Assembly: GCA_048549915.1 (NCBI GenBank)
Contig: JBLYYE010000016.1
Location: 1-64,000 of the forward strand
DNA: 64,000 bases
From: LSUCC0057 sp048549915
Lineage (GTDB): Bacteria; Pseudomonadota; Gammaproteobacteria; Pseudomonadales; Porticoccaceae
Direction: 5' to 3'
Within the stretch, counting starts at the first letter, position 1. The number at the start of each line of letters is the position of its first letter. The notes beneath the pieces were generated by a model that worked only from the letters and a program-made list of their open reading frames with translations, was not told where the DNA came from and did not search any database. Of the stretch, positions 50,997-60,153 are shown piece by piece. The translations under genes were made by a program, and so were the position numbers.

Positions 50997-53900
50997 AGCG
51001 CTCAATAAACTGGTTTATCGATAACCCGATAGCCGCCAATCTCTTGATGATTCTGATTGTTGTCGGCGGTTTTGTCGGTATTCGCGATATCGGCAAAGAA
51101 GTCTTCCCGACCGTACCTGTCAATTTTATTGAGGTGAGCATGCCTTATCCCGGGGCCGGCCCCCGCGAGGTCGAGGAACAGATTGTCATCCGCATTGAGG
51201 AGGCGATCTACAATCTCGACGGTATTAAGCGAGTTAGCTCTAGCGCACGACAAAGCTCCGGTAGAGTCACCGTCGAGCTCGACACAGATGCAGAAATGAG
51301 CAAAATGCTCAACGACATCAAGGGCAAAATTGACGCAATTACCACCTTCCCGGTCGACGCCGAGCGGCCTATTGTGCGCGAACTGCTCGAGCGCAACGAA
51401 GTGATACGCGTCGCCATCGCTGGCGATGTTGATGAGTTGGTATTAAAGCACTACGGCGAGCGGGTACGCGATCAGCTCGCAGCGCTGCCGAGTATAGATA
51501 CGGTTGATCTCTGGGGGGTGCCTGAGCGGCGCTTTTCTGTAGAGCTCTCCGAGGCGGCAATGCGCCGCTTTGGGCTCTCCTTTGATCAAGTGGTCAGCGC
51601 TATCCGGCGCAGCTCTCTCAACTTGCCGGCCGGCACCGTCCGCGCCGCAGCCGGGGATCTGCAGATCCAGACCCGCGGCCAAGCCTACTCTCCGGAAGAG
51701 TTCTATGAGATCCCTATCTATGCCTCAAACGATGGCACTGAGCTTAAGTTAGGCGACGTCGCCACCGTCTATGATACCTTCGCAGAGACCAGCCGGTTGA
51801 CGCGTTTCAACGGTCAAAAAGCCATCTTTCTCGGCGTTTACGTCGGCAAACAACCCGACATTGTCGCCAGCACTGATGCTGTAAAGGCTTATATCGCCGA
51901 TGCCGCCAGCGTCCTCCCTGACGGCTTAACTGCGGGTACCTGGCTGGATATGTCGGGCATGTACGAGGGCCGTTTGCAGCTGCTCTCTCGCAACGCCTTG
52001 GGCGGGCTAGTTTTAGTCTTTATCACTTTGATGTTATTTCTGCGCCCACTCTTGGCCATGTGGGTTTCAGCGGGCATTGCTATCGCCTATATGGGGGCAC
52101 TTTGGTTGCTGCCCGGAGTCGGACTGACACTCAATATGCTCTCGATGTTTTCGTTCCTACTTATCTTGGGGATCATTGTCGACGACGCTATTGTTGTCGG
52201 CGAAAGCATCTACAGTTATCAGCAGCGCGGCTATAGCGGCATTGAGGCCGCACGCCTAGGCGCGCAAGCAGTAGCCAAACCGGTCACCCTGGCCGTGCTC
52301 AGCACGATGATTGTCTTTGCTCCTATGCTGTTTCTGCCTGGGGTATGGCCCAAACTCATCTGGGCAATCCCTACGGTGACTATTGTTGCGCTAACTTTCT
52401 CGCTGATTGAATCGTTTTATATCCTCCCTTCGCATCTTGCGCATATGCGCCCCGAGCGCACGCCAACTGGCGGTTGGTTGTTACGTCTGCACAATCTGCG
52501 TATGCGCTGCGTCAACGGCTTAACAGCGTTTGGCCGCGACCGCTACATGCCTTTTCTCAATTTGGCACTCAAGTGGCGCGCATTAACGCTGGTGCTGTTT
52601 ACCCTGGGCCTGCTGCTCTCCCTCTCTCTAGTGGGCGCTGGCTATATCAAAAAGAGCTTCCTGCCCAATGTCGCCTCTGATTTTATTTTTATGCGCATCA
52701 ATATGCCCTCAGGCCATCCGAGCGAGGCCAAAGAGGAGATCACTCTGCGCGCCGAACGAGCCGTAGCTAAACTACTCAATGATCCCGAGATCAGCGCCAA
52801 AATCGATAGCGAAAAATTGGTTAAGAACCAGCTTAGTTTCATGTTTGGCGACAATATTCGCCTGGCGCTAGAACTACAACCCGATGTCAGCGGCAAAGTC
52901 TCCAGCGCCTTAATCGGTGAGCGCTGGCAGCACTATATCGGTGAAATTCCCGAGGCGCGCAGCTTCACAGTCGATGCCAGTATCACCCGCAATGTGCCAT
53001 CGGCGTCAGTGTTGTTGACCTCTAACGATCTCGATCAACTCAGTGCTGCGGCTAAATTTGTCAAAGAGCGCGCTGCCCTGCTACCGGGAGCCCGCAATAT
53101 CCGCGATGACATTCACTCGGGACGACACGATTTAGATATCAGTTTGCGCCCGCACGCCAGTCTGCTCGGTGTAGGTCTCAGCGATATCGCGCGCCAGGTG
53201 CGCTCGGCTTTTTACGGCGCCGAAGCACAGCGGATACCGCTCGGACGCGATGATATTCGCGTCATGGTCCACTACCCACAAGACGATCGCCGTCGTGTTG
53301 ATAGCCTCGATGATCTGCGCATTCGCCTCAATGACGGCACACAAGTACCCTTTTATACGGTTGCTGAAACTGACTATGTTCCCGGCTACTCTAGAATTAA
53401 CCGCCAAGATCGTCAGCGCAGCGTCAAGGTGAGCGTCAGTGCGACCAAAGGCGAAATGACACTCGGCGAGATATCACAACAACTCTACGGCACGATCGCC
53501 GATGAGCTGCACAGCCAATTCCCTGCGGTGCGTGTCGTCAAAGATGGCGATCAGCGCGAAGAGGATGAACTGAGCGCTGCGGTGATCAAGTTCCTTATGT
53601 TGTCGCTCGGCTTGATGTACTTGATTATGGCGGTTGAGTTTCGCTCCTACCTAAAGCCTTTTGGAATTCTCGTGGCAGTGCCGTTTGGTATTATGGGGGC
53701 ACTGTTTGGCCACCTCCTGCTCGGCCTAGAGGTCAGTTTCATGTCCTTTATCGGGGTGCTTGCAGCATCAGGCGTGGTGGTCAACGACAACTTAGTCCTG
53801 CTCGATCGCGTCTGTGCATTGCGCCACGAAAAAGTGGGTCTCAAGGCCGCCCTGATTCAGGGCGCTGGCGATCGTTTTCGCCCTATCTTACTCACCTCTA

Positions 53901-54103
53901 TTACCACCTTCGCCGGGCTGGCACCGATTATGGCGGAGACCAGTATGCAGGCGCGCTTCCTAATACCCATGGTGGTCTCACTCGCTTTTGGTGTGTTATT
54001 TGCGACACTGGTCACACTGATATTGGTGCCGTGTCTTTACTATGTGGGGGCGCGAACGGTAGAGCGACTGCGCCCAGGCACGGTGTATGGAGTCAATCAG
54101 TAA
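50993..54103 (+). CDS. RND family efflux transporter permease
   Basis: The 1036-residue inner-membrane pump has twelve helices and two large periplasmic loops. The proton-relay Asp pair is in ILGIIVDDAIVVGESIY (helix 4), and the matching AASGVVVNDNLVLLD is in the second half. The N-terminus NWFIDNPIAANLLMILIVVGG is of a subgroup distinct from AcrB. The substrate is unknown. It ends 15 bases before the Pho-box-like site. Confidence 0.93.
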   Translation: MKRSINWFIDNPIAANLLMILIVVGGFVGIRDIGKEVFPTVPVNFIEVSMPYPGAGPREVEEQIVIRIEEAIYNLDGIKRVSSSARQSSGRVTVELDTDAEMSKMLNDIKGKIDAITTFPVDAERPIVRELLERNEVIRVAIAGDVDELVLKHYGERVRDQLAALPSIDTVDLWGVPERRFSVELSEAAMRRFGLSFDQVVSAIRRSSLNLPAGTVRAAAGDLQIQTRGQAYSPEEFYEIPIYASNDGTELKLGDVATVYDTFAETSRLTRFNGQKAIFLGVYVGKQPDIVASTDAVKAYIADAASVLPDGLTAGTWLDMSGMYEGRLQLLSRNALGGLVLVFITLMLFLRPLLAMWVSAGIAIAYMGALWLLPGVGLTLNMLSMFSFLLILGIIVDDAIVVGESIYSYQQRGYSGIEAARLGAQAVAKPVTLAVLSTMIVFAPMLFLPGVWPKLIWAIPTVTIVALTFSLIESFYILPSHLAHMRPERTPTGGWLLRLHNLRMRCVNGLTAFGRDRYMPFLNLALKWRALTLVLFTLGLLLSLSLVGAGYIKKSFLPNVASDFIFMRINMPSGHPSEAKEEITLRAERAVAKLLNDPEISAKIDSEKLVKNQLSFMFGDNIRLALELQPDVSGKVSSALIGERWQHYIGEIPEARSFTVDASITRNVPSASVLLTSNDLDQLSAAAKFVKERAALLPGARNIRDDIHSGRHDLDISLRPHASLLGVGLSDIARQVRSAFYGAEAQRIPLGRDDIRVMVHYPQDDRRRVDSLDDLRIRLNDGTQVPFYTVAETDYVPGYSRINRQDRQRSVKVSVSATKGEMTLGEISQQLYGTIADELHSQFPAVRVVKDGDQREEDELSAAVIKFLMLSLGLMYLIMAVEFRSYLKPFGILVAVPFGIMGALFGHLLLGLEVSFMSFIGVLAASGVVVNDNLVLLDRVCALRHEKVGLKAALIQGAGDRFRPILLTSITTFAGLAPIMAETSMQARFLIPMVVSLAFGVLFATLVTLILVPCLYYVGARTVERLRPGTVYGVNQ

Positions 54104-54118
54104 ATCGGATTAGTTGCG

Positions 54119-54136
54119 CTGTCATAAAAGTGCCAT
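54119..54136 (+). promoter_or_regulatory. Pho-box-like site (predicted PhoB target)
   Basis: ctgtcataaaagtgccat matches 16 of 18 positions of the PhoB consensus (two 7-base repeats, ctgtcat and gtgccat, around AAAA). It is 44 bases before a PAP2 phosphatase gene. An AT-rich -10-like tctatt (54143-54148) follows at a Pho-promoter-like distance. No phoB or phoR gene is in the window. Confidence 0.65.
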
Positions 54137-54162
54137 CATTTTTCTATTTGAGTGACATATCT

Positions 54163-54180
54163 ACCGCCTAACGTGGCGGT
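54163..54180 (+). promoter_or_regulatory. Hairpin abutting the PAP2 gene start codon
   Basis: accgcc and ggcggt form a perfect 6-bp stem with a 6-base loop, ending at the base before the ATG. The only Shine-Dalgarno-like purines are inside this stem, so translation may be limited by it. Confidence 0.45.
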
Positions 54181-54732
54181 ATGAATATCAATCCTGACAA
54201 TGTACTGCTGTTGCGCAAAATCCAACAGCTCGATATTTCACTGTTCAGCTGGGTACTGGCTCGACCGCAGTTCGATATTTGGCTGGCACTGGCAAAACCG
54301 CTATCGCGCAGCGCTGATGGTTTTCTTTATCCCTTGGTCGCTTTGCTACTTTACTGGCAGGGCTGGTCTGCCATTGCCGCAGCGATGGCAGTGGCTTTTG
54401 CAGTTGAACGGCCTCTTTACTGGCTGCTCAAAAATAGCTTTAAACGCTTTCGTCCACCGGAAACTCTGCCTGGCGTTGTCAGTGCAGTGGTTCCCTCTGA
54501 CCGTTTTAGCCTGCCCTCTGGGCACACTTCTGGAGCGTTCCTAACCGCCACTATAATCAGCGCGGCTTTCCCCGCGCTCAGCTTACCTTGTTACCTTTGG
54601 GCGGTAGGGATCGGCTGGAGCCGTATCTGCTTGGGCGTCCACTTCCCCACCGATACCGCCGTTGGCGCTCTACTGGGTATCACCTGCGCACAGTGGGCCT
54701 TAGGTCAGTTCATCAGCACACCCCTTTTTTAA
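54181..54732 (+). CDS. PAP2-superfamily membrane phosphatase
   Basis: The 183-residue membrane protein has the full acid phosphatase signature: K-x6-RP (KNSFKRFRP), PSGH (SLPSGHTSG) and SR-x5-H-x3-D (SRICLGVHFPTD). Family members dephosphorylate phosphatidate, phosphatidylglycerol phosphate or undecaprenyl pyrophosphate at the periplasmic face. Placed after a Pho-box-like site and before a glycosyltransferase and a PlcP-like enzyme, it could release phosphate and diacylglycerol from phosphatidate. A BacA-like undecaprenyl role is an alternative. Confidence 0.88.
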   Translation: MNINPDNVLLLRKIQQLDISLFSWVLARPQFDIWLALAKPLSRSADGFLYPLVALLLYWQGWSAIAAAMAVAFAVERPLYWLLKNSFKRFRPPETLPGVVSAVVPSDRFSLPSGHTSGAFLTATIISAAFPALSLPCYLWAVGIGWSRICLGVHFPTDTAVGALLGITCAQWALGQFISTPLF

Positions 54733-54759
54733 CCTTTCAAGTAAGCTAGGAGAGCGATT

Positions 54760-55848
54760 GTGAAGCTACTATTTGGAGTGCAGGGTACCGGCAACGGTCA
54801 TATATCTCGCGCACACGCCATGGCCCCAGAATTGGCCAAAGTAGGCATTGAAGTAGACTTCCTGTTCAGCGGCCGCGAGCCGAGCCAGTATTTTGATATG
54901 CAGCGCTTTGGTGAGTATCAAACCCGCAGGGGTTTCACTTTTGCCACCGAACAAGGCCGCATTAACTGGCTTAAAACTCTTAAATGCCTCAATCTTAGTG
55001 AGCTGAGACGCGACATCAATGAGCTGGATCTCTCTGGCTACGATGCCGTTCTGAACGACTACGAACCCATTACAGCACACGCTGCAAAACGGCAGAAAAT
55101 TCCCGTTATTGGCATTAGTCATCAAAATGCTTTTCGATACAGGGTGCCCAAGGTCCCTTTCCGGAGTGTTAATTTCGCCATTATGAATCGGCTGGCACCT
55201 GTAGATACGGCCATTGGGCTGCACTGGGACTCTTTTGGAGAGAGCATTTTACCGCCCATTGTAGACCCTGTTCATCAGTGTCATTCAAGCCACTCAGAGC
55301 CTACTGTGTTGGTCTACTTGCCGTTTGAAAATTTAGCCGAACTCAGCCATCTGCTGGCGAAAATAACGGATCAACAATTTATCGTCTATCACCCCGAATG
55401 CGTTGCACAGACGACGCATAACTGCGAATTTAAACCACTATCGCGGGACGGCTTTGCCGCCGATCTCGCCCGCTGTGAAAGTGTTTTTTGCAATGCCGGT
55501 TTTGAGTTGCCCAGTGAGGCCTTATCCATGGGTAAGCGCCTGCTGGTCAAGCCTGTCAAAGGGCAGATAGAACAGCTCTCTAACGCGATGGCCTTAGAGC
55601 AGCTGAGATTAGGATGGAGCACCCGGCGTCTCGACCGAGAGTTAATTAGCGACTGGTTAGAGACCACACCCAGCCCCGCGCGCAGTTATCCCAATGTCGC
55701 TCGCGCTTTAGCCGAGTGGTTAGCCGCTGGGCGCCGCGAGAGCTTGAGTCGACTGAGTGCTAGGCTCTGGAAGCAGAGTCGATCAATTTCCAGGTCAGCC
55801 AGTAGTGATCACTCACTGTCTAGCTTAGCACTGGCTTCAGTGGACTAG
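54760..55848 (+). CDS. MJ1255/VC2487-type glycosyltransferase
   Basis: GT-B-fold, MurG-like transferase of 362 residues. The N-terminal glycine-rich loop is FGVQGTGNGHISRAHAM. A nucleotide-sugar region follows in the C-terminal half, with VFCNAGFELPSEALSMGKRLLVKPVKGQIEQ, the usual acceptor of UDP-sugar. Family members are named after MJ1255/VC2487 and mostly lack an assigned substrate. Between the PAP2 gene (27 bases) and the PlcP-like gene (20 bases), it could put a sugar on diacylglycerol. The last 40 residues are Ser-rich and low in complexity. Confidence 0.85.
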   Translation: MKLLFGVQGTGNGHISRAHAMAPELAKVGIEVDFLFSGREPSQYFDMQRFGEYQTRRGFTFATEQGRINWLKTLKCLNLSELRRDINELDLSGYDAVLNDYEPITAHAAKRQKIPVIGISHQNAFRYRVPKVPFRSVNFAIMNRLAPVDTAIGLHWDSFGESILPPIVDPVHQCHSSHSEPTVLVYLPFENLAELSHLLAKITDQQFIVYHPECVAQTTHNCEFKPLSRDGFAADLARCESVFCNAGFELPSEALSMGKRLLVKPVKGQIEQLSNAMALEQLRLGWSTRRLDRELISDWLETTPSPARSYPNVARALAEWLAAGRRESLSRLSARLWKQSRSISRSASSDHSLSSLALASVD

Positions 55849-55868
55849 TTTCAAACTGGGAGTACGCT

Positions 55869-56720
55869 ATGAACGCAATCACTCGCCCACCTGTCACGCT
55901 CAACTCTCTCAGAGCAGTATGGATCTCAGATCTTCACTTGGGCAGCAAACCGTGTAAGGCCGACTACTTACTCGACTTTCTAAACACAGTGCAGTGCAAA
56001 AAACTCTATCTGGTCGGCGATATTATCGACCTGTTAGCACTCAAACGCTCTTTTCACTGGCCGCCGAAACATCAACAAATTATTGAACGTATTTTAGCCA
56101 TGGCCGACGCCGGTACTGAGGTATTTTATATACCTGGCAACCATGATCACGCGATGCGCAGACTGGTCACTCAGACGCTCTCCGGTGTCAGAGTAGAACA
56201 CGAGATGGAACACATCTCTGCAGACGGTCGAAGATTACTGCTTTTGCACGGTGACCGTTTCGATAACTGGATACGCTTCTCCCCCATCAAGCGCTGGCTG
56301 GGTGACGCCGCCTATGATTTTCTGTTGTGGCTAAACTGGATCAATTTCAGTGCACAAAGATTACTTAAGCGGCCTTATTGGTCACTCGCACACGCTGTTA
56401 AGACGCGTGTCGGCAAAGCCCGCGAAACGATAGAGCAGTACGAAAAAACCGTGGCTCAATACGCAGCTGAATTAGGTTATGACGGCGTCATTTGCGGTCA
56501 TATTCACAAAGCTGAGCTAAAGAAAATTGCAGGGACCCTCTACCTCAACGATGGGGATTGGGTCGAGAGTTGTACCGCCATTGTAGAGACACAGACAGGC
56601 TGGTTCGAGCTACTGCACTGGGCGGATCGCCGCGAGCGATTGCAGAGCTGCCAAGATCTCGAGCTGGCAAACAGCACTACACAGGCAGAGGGTATTTGTA
56701 ACCGCTCATCGATCAGGTAA
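55869..56720 (+). CDS. PlcP-type metallophosphoesterase (phospholipase C-like)
   Basis: The 283-residue enzyme of the COG2908 metallophosphoesterase family has metal ligands in WISDLHLGS (Asp21, His23), LVGDIIDL (Asp51), PGNHDH (Asn91, His92), LLLHGDRFD and CGHIHKAE. The C-terminal GDWVESCTAIVE and the insert around YWSLAHAVKTRVGKARETIEQYE are those of PlcP, the phosphate-starvation phospholipase C of Sinorhizobium and marine bacteria, more than of LpxH. Such enzymes cut phosphatidylcholine/ethanolamine/glycerol to diacylglycerol. UDP-diacylglucosamine hydrolysis cannot be excluded. Confidence 0.85.
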   Translation: MNAITRPPVTLNSLRAVWISDLHLGSKPCKADYLLDFLNTVQCKKLYLVGDIIDLLALKRSFHWPPKHQQIIERILAMADAGTEVFYIPGNHDHAMRRLVTQTLSGVRVEHEMEHISADGRRLLLLHGDRFDNWIRFSPIKRWLGDAAYDFLLWLNWINFSAQRLLKRPYWSLAHAVKTRVGKARETIEQYEKTVAQYAAELGYDGVICGHIHKAELKKIAGTLYLNDGDWVESCTAIVETQTGWFELLHWADRRERLQSCQDLELANSTTQAEGICNRSSIR

Positions 56721-56755
56721 ACTGCTGTAAAAGATGACTCACAGTAAGGTTAAAC

Positions 56756-57028
56756 ATGGTCGCCTACCTGTTAAAAACACCCCATCAAGATTATTTGGAT
56801 AAACACGGCGAGTGGCTCGCGCAGCCGCTCCGCTCTGCTCTCATGCATTTTCGATACCGCGATGAAGCGCTCAACTATCTAGTCGAACTCAACGCTAAAC
56901 AGCCAGAGCTTCGCGCTCAAGTTGTCGAAGTTCAGCTCGACGATAAACAGCGCCCTATCCTCATCGATCAGGGCGATATGGCCCGCAACAGTGACGGTAG
57001 CGAGCTGCGTTACTCTGAGCTTGCGTGA
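56756..57028 (+). CDS. Unrecognised 90-residue protein upstream of gshA
   Basis: A small acidic cytoplasmic protein with a mixed alpha/beta pattern (RYRDEALNYLVELNAKQPEL, then QVVEVQLDDKQRPILID). No signal peptide, membrane helix or metal motif is seen. A taagg site lies 7 bases ahead of the ATG. Its stop overlaps the gshA GTG by 4 bases, so the two are probably coupled. I do not recognise a family. Confidence 0.75.
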   Translation: MVAYLLKTPHQDYLDKHGEWLAQPLRSALMHFRYRDEALNYLVELNAKQPELRAQVVEVQLDDKQRPILIDQGDMARNSDGSELRYSELA

Positions 57029-58623
57029 GCTCCTCCACTATTCTCACCCAGCGCCTGGCGCTACTCAATCGTGCCGGCACTGACAGTGGCCTGAATGAAC
57101 TCGTGCGCGGGCTAGAAAAAGAGAGCTTGCGCGTCGCAGAAAGTGGTTTGTTAGCGCAAACTCCTCACCCGACTCAACTCGGCTCTGCGCTGACTCACCC
57201 AGCAATCACAACTGATTTTTCCGAGGCGCTGCTGGAATTTATCACGCCACCGAGCCAATCGATAGACACTCTTCTTGAGCAGCTCGACCAAACCCATCGC
57301 TATGTTTACACCGCCATTGGCGACGAGCGGCTGTGGGCTAATAGTATGCCCTGCCAGCTCAGCGGCGACAGCCACATCCCTCTCGCTCAATACGGCAACT
57401 CTAATATTGGCAAGATGAAGACGCTCTATCGCGAGGGCCTCGGCCACCGCTATGGCCGGCTTATGCAGACTATCGCCGGCATCCATTTCAACTTTTCACT
57501 CAGCGACAAAAGCTGGCAACTACTGCGTGCCAACGAGGCGGCCACAGTTGAGCTGAGCGATTATAAAACCGAACAATATCTTGCCGGTATCCGCAATTTT
57601 CGTCGTTACTTTTGGCTCTTGCTCTACTTGTTTGGAGCGGCGCCTGCGGTCTGTCGCAGCTTCGTCAATGGCCGCCGCCATCAATTGGTACCGCTGGGCA
57701 ACGATCAACACACCCTGCATGCGCCATTTGCCACCTCTCTGAGGATGGGTGACCTCGGCTACCAGAGCGATGCTCAAAGCTCGCTGTTGGTCTGCTATAA
57801 CAATCTCGCCCAATACCGTAAAACCCTACTCTCCGCTCTGGTTAAACCTTATCCAGACTTTGAAGAGATTGGTCTCGCCGACAGCAGCGGCCATCGACTG
57901 CAGCTCAACACTCATCTACTCCAGATTGAAAATGAGTTTTACAGCCCGATCAGACCCAAGCGGACCGGCCTTGCGGGTGAGGCCCCAATCAACGCGCTCA
58001 GTGCGCGCGGCATTGAGTACATAGAAGTTCGCTGTCTCGACCTTGATCCATTTACCAACGGTGGTATCAGCAGCGAGACCATTCGCTTCTTAGATACTTT
58101 CGTACTCTACTGTCTGATCAGCGACAGTCCTGAAGCGGACGAGGCCGAATGCCGCGACAATCTCGAGAACCAGAGCCGTATGGTCTATCGCGGCCGCGAC
58201 CCCGAACTCACCCTGCTGCGCGCCGGCAGTGAGATACCGTTTTCCAGTTGGGCCGAGCAACTCCTCGACGAGCTTGCACCTGTCGCAGATCTTCTCGACC
58301 AACAGAGCGATGTGGGTGGTTACTGTGAGGCTCTCTCCACCATGCGTTTGCGCGTTGCCGACAGCTCGCTGACACCTTCGGCAAAAATATTGACCGAGCT
58401 CACCGAGCGCGGCCAAACCTTCTACCAATGGGCTGCTGCACGAGCCGCCGAACAGCGCGATTTTTATCAACGTTGCCCGCTCTCAGAAGCAGCTTATGCA
58501 CAGCAAGTGCAACTGGCCGAAGTGAGCCTCACAGAGCAACAAAAACTTGAGCAGGGCGACTCTGGCGAGCCCTCTTTTGATGAATTTCTCAGCCGTTATT
58601 ACAGCCAATATCAGCTTGATTAA
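57025..58623 (+). CDS. gshA: Glutamate-cysteine ligase
   Basis: First enzyme of glutathione synthesis, E. coli type, 532 residues. GLEKESLRVAESG, TDFSEALLEFITPP, LWANSMPCQL, and IAGIHFNFSLSDK are family motifs; YIEVRCLDLDPFTNGGI lies near the C-terminal half. The GTG start is in an overlap with the 90-residue protein. With gshB it supplies glutathione. Confidence 0.97.
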   Translation: MSSSTILTQRLALLNRAGTDSGLNELVRGLEKESLRVAESGLLAQTPHPTQLGSALTHPAITTDFSEALLEFITPPSQSIDTLLEQLDQTHRYVYTAIGDERLWANSMPCQLSGDSHIPLAQYGNSNIGKMKTLYREGLGHRYGRLMQTIAGIHFNFSLSDKSWQLLRANEAATVELSDYKTEQYLAGIRNFRRYFWLLLYLFGAAPAVCRSFVNGRRHQLVPLGNDQHTLHAPFATSLRMGDLGYQSDAQSSLLVCYNNLAQYRKTLLSALVKPYPDFEEIGLADSSGHRLQLNTHLLQIENEFYSPIRPKRTGLAGEAPINALSARGIEYIEVRCLDLDPFTNGGISSETIRFLDTFVLYCLISDSPEADEAECRDNLENQSRMVYRGRDPELTLLRAGSEIPFSSWAEQLLDELAPVADLLDQQSDVGGYCEALSTMRLRVADSSLTPSAKILTELTERGQTFYQWAAARAAEQRDFYQRCPLSEAAYAQQVQLAEVSLTEQQKLEQGDSGEPSFDEFLSRYYSQYQLD

Positions 58624-58638
58624 AGAGTCTCTAGCGCT

Positions 58639-59223
58639 GTGAATTATCTCGCCCACATCGCACTCTCTGGACCCGAACGCGAGCACCAGATCGGTGGTTT
58701 TTTAGGTGATTTCATCAAAGGGTCTCTGCGCGGCGAGCGACCTGTGGCGATAGAACAGGGCATCGCACTGCACCGTCAAATAGATCGCTGGGGCGACAGC
58801 CAACCGGAAGTCGCCAATTTCTATCGCTATTTTGACCCCTCTTGGCGACGTTACGCAGGTATCGTCTGCGACATTTATTTCGATCATCTGTTGGCTAAAC
58901 ACTGGCAAAAACTGCGCCGCGACGAGCTAGATAACTTTTGTTGCCAGTTCTACACTGATCTAGCAGAGGTGTTCGAACTGCTGCCAGAGGGCGCCCAACG
59001 GTTTGCACAAACAGCACCCAAAAATAGTTGGTTGCAAGGCTATCAATACTTTCACCATCTGCCCGTCATTCTCCATCGTGTCGGCCAGCGGTTTAAAAAA
59101 CCCGTGGCCTTGGAGCAGTTGGTGAATGATCTCAGTTACAATCACGATGCTATTGAAAAAGATTTCTTTTCACTGTTTCCTCGCCTGCAGGCGTTCAGTG
59201 ATCAACAACGCCAATTGTGGTAA
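58639..59223 (+). CDS. acpH: Acyl carrier protein phosphodiesterase
   Basis: HD-like hydrolase that removes phosphopantetheine from ACP, 194 residues (E. coli AcpH 193). MNYLAHIALSGPEREHQIGGFLGDFIKGS at the start, RQIDRWGDSQPEV, and FDHLLAKHW carry the metal ligands. It begins with a GTG 15 bases after gshA. Confidence 0.92.
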   Translation: MNYLAHIALSGPEREHQIGGFLGDFIKGSLRGERPVAIEQGIALHRQIDRWGDSQPEVANFYRYFDPSWRRYAGIVCDIYFDHLLAKHWQKLRRDELDNFCCQFYTDLAEVFELLPEGAQRFAQTAPKNSWLQGYQYFHHLPVILHRVGQRFKKPVALEQLVNDLSYNHDAIEKDFFSLFPRLQAFSDQQRQLW

Positions 59224-59263
59224 TTACCGACTCCCCACCTATGTCTACTGCTGAGACCACACA

Positions 59264-59794
59264 ATGAATAACTCTCTGTTTGCCTCACTCCTTTTACCTA
59301 GTTCGGCCCGTGTTTGGTACGTCATCCTAGTACTGTGGTCGGTCCTTTCAATGCTCGGCGCGGTATTCTACTTTCAAATGCACTTGGGCTTAGAACCTTG
59401 CTATCTGTGTATCACTCAACGCTTTTTTGTGGTGGCTATAGGGGTTGTCGCAGCCATCGGGCTATTGTTCAAACCACTGAGCCGTATGCATTGCAGCTTA
59501 CATCTCGCCATCGCCGTGCTCAGCATAGCGGGTAGTGGCTTTTCGATAAAACAGCTCTGGCTGCAAAATTTATCAGCCGACCAAGTGCCTGCCTGCGGCC
59601 CGCCGGTGGAATATCTTTTCGATGCTTTTCCGGCCAGCGAGATCATTGCGATGTTGATCCAAGGGGACGGTAACTGTGCAGAAATACAATGGCAGTTGCT
59701 CGGCTTGAGTATGCCAGCCTGGGTTTTGATCATGTTTGTCGCTGTTCTCGGCGTCACTGTCTGGCGTCTACAGGCAGCACGTCAAAAGCATTGA
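59264..59794 (+). CDS. dsbB: Disulfide bond formation protein B
   Basis: Inner-membrane protein that reoxidises DsbA and passes electrons to quinones, 176 residues with four helices. The first Cys pair is in EPCYLCITQR and the second in VPACGPPVEYL and GDGNCAEIQW. It overlaps lrgA by 4 bases. No DsbA gene is in the window. Confidence 0.94.
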   Translation: MNNSLFASLLLPSSARVWYVILVLWSVLSMLGAVFYFQMHLGLEPCYLCITQRFFVVAIGVVAAIGLLFKPLSRMHCSLHLAIAVLSIAGSGFSIKQLWLQNLSADQVPACGPPVEYLFDAFPASEIIAMLIQGDGNCAEIQWQLLGLSMPAWVLIMFVAVLGVTVWRLQAARQKH

Positions 59795-60153
59795 GAATCC
59801 TGCTCGGACTCATTGCGCTAGTCGCCTTTAATACGCTTGGCGGCTGGCTGGCCAGCAGCTGGCAGCTGCCTCTGCCCGGTGCTTTAGTTGGGCTAATACT
59901 GCTTTTGGCGGTTTTGCTCACTGTGGGGCGCAGCTGGCAGGCGCCTCTGGGGCGCGTCGCCGAACCCTTGATCGCCCATCTGTCACTACTGTTTATTGCA
60001 CCGACGATAGGTGCCTTTTATCTTTCGCAACACCTCAATGAACAGCTGCCACTCATCGTAGCTATTCTTTTTATCAGTACTTCTATAGCTATAGCTCTGT
60101 TAACACTTCTAGTGCGCTGGTTGATACGCGACAAGCGAGCGCTAAAACAGTGA
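59791..60153 (+). CDS. lrgA: CidA/LrgA family holin-like protein
   Basis: The 120-residue, four-helix membrane protein (FNTLGGWLASSWQLPLPGALVGLILLL, LSLLFIAPTIGAFYL) belongs to the LrgA/CidA family. It starts at a TTG in the ATTGA junction with dsbB. Its partner lrgB follows with a 4-base overlap. Such pairs are proposed to affect murein hydrolase export or pyruvate uptake in other bacteria. Confidence 0.88.
   Translation: MRILLGLIALVAFNTLGGWLASSWQLPLPGALVGLILLLAVLLTVGRSWQAPLGRVAEPLIAHLSLLFIAPTIGAFYLSQHLNEQLPLIVAILFISTSIAIALLTLLVRWLIRDKRALKQ

Noticed and set aside
55869..56720. Annotation of the metallophosphoesterase as LpxH
   Set aside because: Same superfamily, but the GDWVESCTA end, the YWSLA-containing insert and the Pho-linked setting fit PlcP better. 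LpxH is kept as an alternative in the entry.
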